Source: Alkalihalobacterium elongatum (lineage in GTDB: Bacteria; Bacillota; Bacilli; Bacillales; Bacillaceae_F). Taken from it: a stretch of DNA of 64,000 nt. Shown piece after piece: positions 62,101-64,000 of this stretch (within the stretch, counting starts at the first letter, position 1; every line of letters starts with the position of its first letter). The translations under genes were made by a program, and so were the position numbers. The DNA lies in contig NZ_WMKZ01000019.1 of NCBI RefSeq assembly GCF_019024285.1, forward strand, positions 1-64,000, read 5' to 3'. The notes beneath the pieces are model-generated. The model was not told where the DNA came from. It did not search any database and saw only the letters and a list, made by a program, of their open reading frames with translations.

Positions 62101-63726
62101 CTACCGTTCATTTATTTCCTGTGCGGGTATGTGTTCATTTTCATCGGTCATATGGAGGTAATCGTATGCTAGTAACATAAATTCGATTGCTAGTCTTTTT
62201 TCTGGATTCATAAAGTCTTGACCTAGTAGACCTTCTAGCTTTTCTATGCGGTGATACATTGTTTGTCTTACAACGAACAGTCTTTTTGCCGTTTCTTGTT
62301 TAGAGCCGTTACATGCTAAGTAGGCTCTCAAGGTTTCTATTAACTTCCCATTATATTTTTGATCATATTCCATTACAGGTTGTAAGTACTCCATAACAAT
62401 TTCTTGTAAGTCACTATGTCTATTAATGAGTGACAAGATCCGGTATAAATGCAAATCATCATAGAAATAACTTTTCCCTTCATTCGACAATTTATCTTGT
62501 AGTATCAACGTTTCTTTTGCAGTTCTGTAACTCATATGTATGTCACTAAGCTGTTTCACAAATTTTCCTACTCCGAATGAAATCGTAGATACCTTTAACT
62601 TTTGACAATACTCTGCTGTATTTAAACGCTTAAAGCCATCAGTCATTCTCACTTTCCACGTTTTTACGGTTCGCTTATTGCCTAAAATGAAAATAAGGAG
62701 ATGTCTAACTTCAATTGAAAAAACATAAAAACCCTGTTGTTCAAAGATCGTTCGAAATAGTAGCTTAAAGTAAGTACCGTCTAACGTAGACGATTTATCA
62801 GTTAAATTTAACTTACAAGCACAAACGACTCCTCCGTTCAACTTAAGACCTGGCTCAACGTAGGCTAAATGTTCTTTAATCCCCTCATTACTGTGATGAC
62901 CCTCTAACCAATCTGTCATCCATTCAGCTTCTTCCATCCTTCTTTTTTCTTCAACATATAAATCGCGTAATAAATATTGTGCAAGTGCAGTTGTCGTTCG
63001 ATCTAAGATGAGCAAATCAAATTCGTTTATCTCTTTATCTTTTGTCACAATTACTAACTCAGCAAATTGGTGGCCTAAAATTTGAACAGGCTGACGAGCA
63101 ATAGAAGCCACTGGACTATTCTGTTGCTCACCCTCTATTTTTTCTAGTACTAACCGTCTTTCGATTGCAGATAATTGAGGTATAAAAATAGTATCTTCAT
63201 CGAGAAAGGCAACAATTTGTACATCTAAGAATTTTTGAAAAAACGTTAAAATCTCTTCATAGTGGTTAATTTCTAATAGTTTTTTATTTAAAGTTTGGGA
63301 ATAGCTTTCTAGGTCGGAAATCATTTGGTATTGTTGATTGATTAGTACGGAATGAATATCTTGTGTGATTTGCACAAATGCTACTTCTTCATGAAAAAGA
63401 ATAATTGGAAACTGATGTTCATTTGCTATTTCAATAACTTCTTGAGGAATAATAGAGGTATGAGTTCCCATCTCAATACATAAGCCTGATGCATTGCTTT
63501 CAATTAGTTGTACGAGAAAAGAGATAAATAAAGCTTTATTATCTTTCCAGCCTAAACCAGTTGTAAGAATAAGTTCGTTACCATTCAATAGCTTTTTTAT
63601 ATTGATTACTTCAACGACATGAACCCATTTCACATTTCTATTTAAGCCTTCTGCCCCAGCAATAACTTCTGTATTACTAAAATGTTTTCTGTGTAAGATT
63701 TCATTAATCGTTATATATGATTTCAT
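62101..63726 (-). CDS. PucR family transcriptional regulator
   Basis: A 541-aa regulator with the N-terminal purine-catabolism PucR domain (about 5-125; GNELILTTGLGW), a central GGDEF-like region and a C-terminal helix-turn-helix (LRAYLACNGSKQETAKRLFV, then RQTMYHRIEKLE). It is transcribed towards mmsA and ends 252 bp before it. In Bacillus such regulators commonly sit with omega-amino acid transaminase clusters, so it is the likely activator of mmsA-transaminase-ald. Its effector is unknown. Confidence 0.9.
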   Translation of the reverse strand: MKSYITINEILHRKHFSNTEVIAGAEGLNRNVKWVHVVEVINIKKLLNGNELILTTGLGWKDNKALFISFLVQLIESNASGLCIEMGTHTSIIPQEVIEIANEHQFPIILFHEEVAFVQITQDIHSVLINQQYQMISDLESYSQTLNKKLLEINHYEEILTFFQKFLDVQIVAFLDEDTIFIPQLSAIERRLVLEKIEGEQQNSPVASIARQPVQILGHQFAELVIVTKDKEINEFDLLILDRTTTALAQYLLRDLYVEEKRRMEEAEWMTDWLEGHHSNEGIKEHLAYVEPGLKLNGGVVCACKLNLTDKSSTLDGTYFKLLFRTIFEQQGFYVFSIEVRHLLIFILGNKRTVKTWKVRMTDGFKRLNTAEYCQKLKVSTISFGVGKFVKQLSDIHMSYRTAKETLILQDKLSNEGKSYFYDDLHLYRILSLINRHSDLQEIVMEYLQPVMEYDQKYNGKLIETLRAYLACNGSKQETAKRLFVVRQTMYHRIEKLEGLLGQDFMNPEKRLAIEFMLLAYDYLHMTDENEHIPAQEINER

Positions 63727-63894
63727 TGACTCACTCCTTCTTTAACATTTATCTGTTAACGAGGATACAACGTAACAAACTATTTCTATATACATTTTTA
63801 AATTACCTTTATTTTCAAACAAAACAAAAATAAAGCTTGATAGATTTTCTCTTAACCTTCTCAACTTGGAACTTGTCTTATAGAAAAACAAAAA

Positions 63895-63917
63895 GAGACA
63901 GGGATTTCCCCTGTCTC
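63895..63917 (-). terminator. Terminator of a gene entering from the right edge
   Basis: Minus strand stem GAGACAGGG / CCCTGTCTC with a 5-nt loop followed by TTTTTGTTTTTC. Confidence 0.88.
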
Positions 63918-63940
63918 CTATTAATTCATCTTCATCCCAC

Positions 63941-64000
63941 TTAGCCAGTTCGCTGATTTTGTTGAATAATAATAGAACTAAAATATTTTCTCGCATCAGC
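63941..64000 (-). CDS. C-terminal end of a gene cut by the window edge
   Basis: A 19-codon open frame enters from the right edge and stops at 63941, 24 bp before the terminator hairpin; its end reads KYFSSIIIQQNQRTG. The competing open frame (63742-63996) runs straight through the terminator and is unlikely. Too short to identify. Confidence 0.4.
   Translation of the reverse strand, partial: ADARKYFSSIIIQQNQRTG

Noticed and set aside
63742-63996. 84-codon open frame at the right edge
   Set aside because: It runs through a strong terminator hairpin and its product has no coherent features; another frame stopping at 63941 fits the terminator better.
1-64000. Prophage, restriction-modification, toxin-antitoxin or other defence island
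   Set aside because: No integrase, phage structural gene, methylase, nuclease-helicase cluster or paired toxin-antitoxin genes were found; the small unknown genes stand alone with their own signals.

Overview
The window is a 64-kb piece of a low-GC, endospore-forming Bacillaceae chromosome, most likely from a halotolerant and/or alkaliphilic species. Spore formation is indicated by the small acid-soluble spore proteins SspE (gamma type) and SspK and by YfhD/YfhE. Salt tolerance is indicated by a complete ectABC ectoine operon. The left end is the 5' end of a 16S rRNA gene reading out of the window. From there to about 42 kb the backbone genes follow an order I remember from Bacillus subtilis: rrn-ygxA-ygzB-perR-bcp-hemL/gsaB-ygaE-ygaD-ntdP(ygaC)-sspE-mutY-yfhP-yfhJ-sspK-yfhH-recX-yfhF-yfhE-yfhD. 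The gene identities are read from the sequence; the synteny is from memory.

Other genes are slotted between these backbone genes. They include a DarA-like protein, a D-2-hydroxyacid dehydrogenase and a small K+ channel (2.3-4.6 kb); a three-gene ABC-2 exporter (4.7-7.3 kb); a 1495-aa glutamate synthase large subunit with a long structured leader (8.9-13.7 kb); and a 2424-aa cell-wall-anchored amylopullulanase with two complete GH13 active sites (15.1-22.4 kb). At 27-34 kb there is an aminotransferase, a quinone reductase, a paired short chromate transporter, a gamma-glutamyltransferase, BluB and an SDR. A lactate permease lies at 38-39.7 kb.

From 42 kb to the end the content is more accessory: ectABC; several small membrane or unknown proteins; a bacterial nitric oxide synthase; an endonuclease/phosphatase-family protein; a DUF3817 membrane protein; the pseudouridine synthase RluF; an alanine:Na+ symporter; a secreted GDSL hydrolase with the same LPNTA anchor as the amylopullulanase; the intracellular subtilisin AprX; a tyrosine phosphatase; a repeat-rich gene-poor stretch (56.2-57.0 kb); and a probable beta-alanine/omega-amino-acid catabolic cluster (ald, class-III transaminase, CoA-acylating semialdehyde dehydrogenase, PucR regulator).

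Intrinsic terminators are abundant. Two hairpin sequence families recur at gene ends: GGTGCCAGGCACC-type palindromes and GGCTGACTC-type stems. Readable control sites include tandem rrn promoters, a perR promoter with a PerR box over its start point, a TnrA/GlnR-type box in the gltA leader, two cre sites before the amylopullulanase, and a sigma-G-like promoter before sspK. I found no prophage, intact insertion sequence, CRISPR array or tRNA, and no clear new multi-gene system. The most unusual signals are regulatory (gltA ribosome-binding-site hairpin and leader, ectA leader) and architectural (two-headed amylopullulanase, paired LPNTA proteins).
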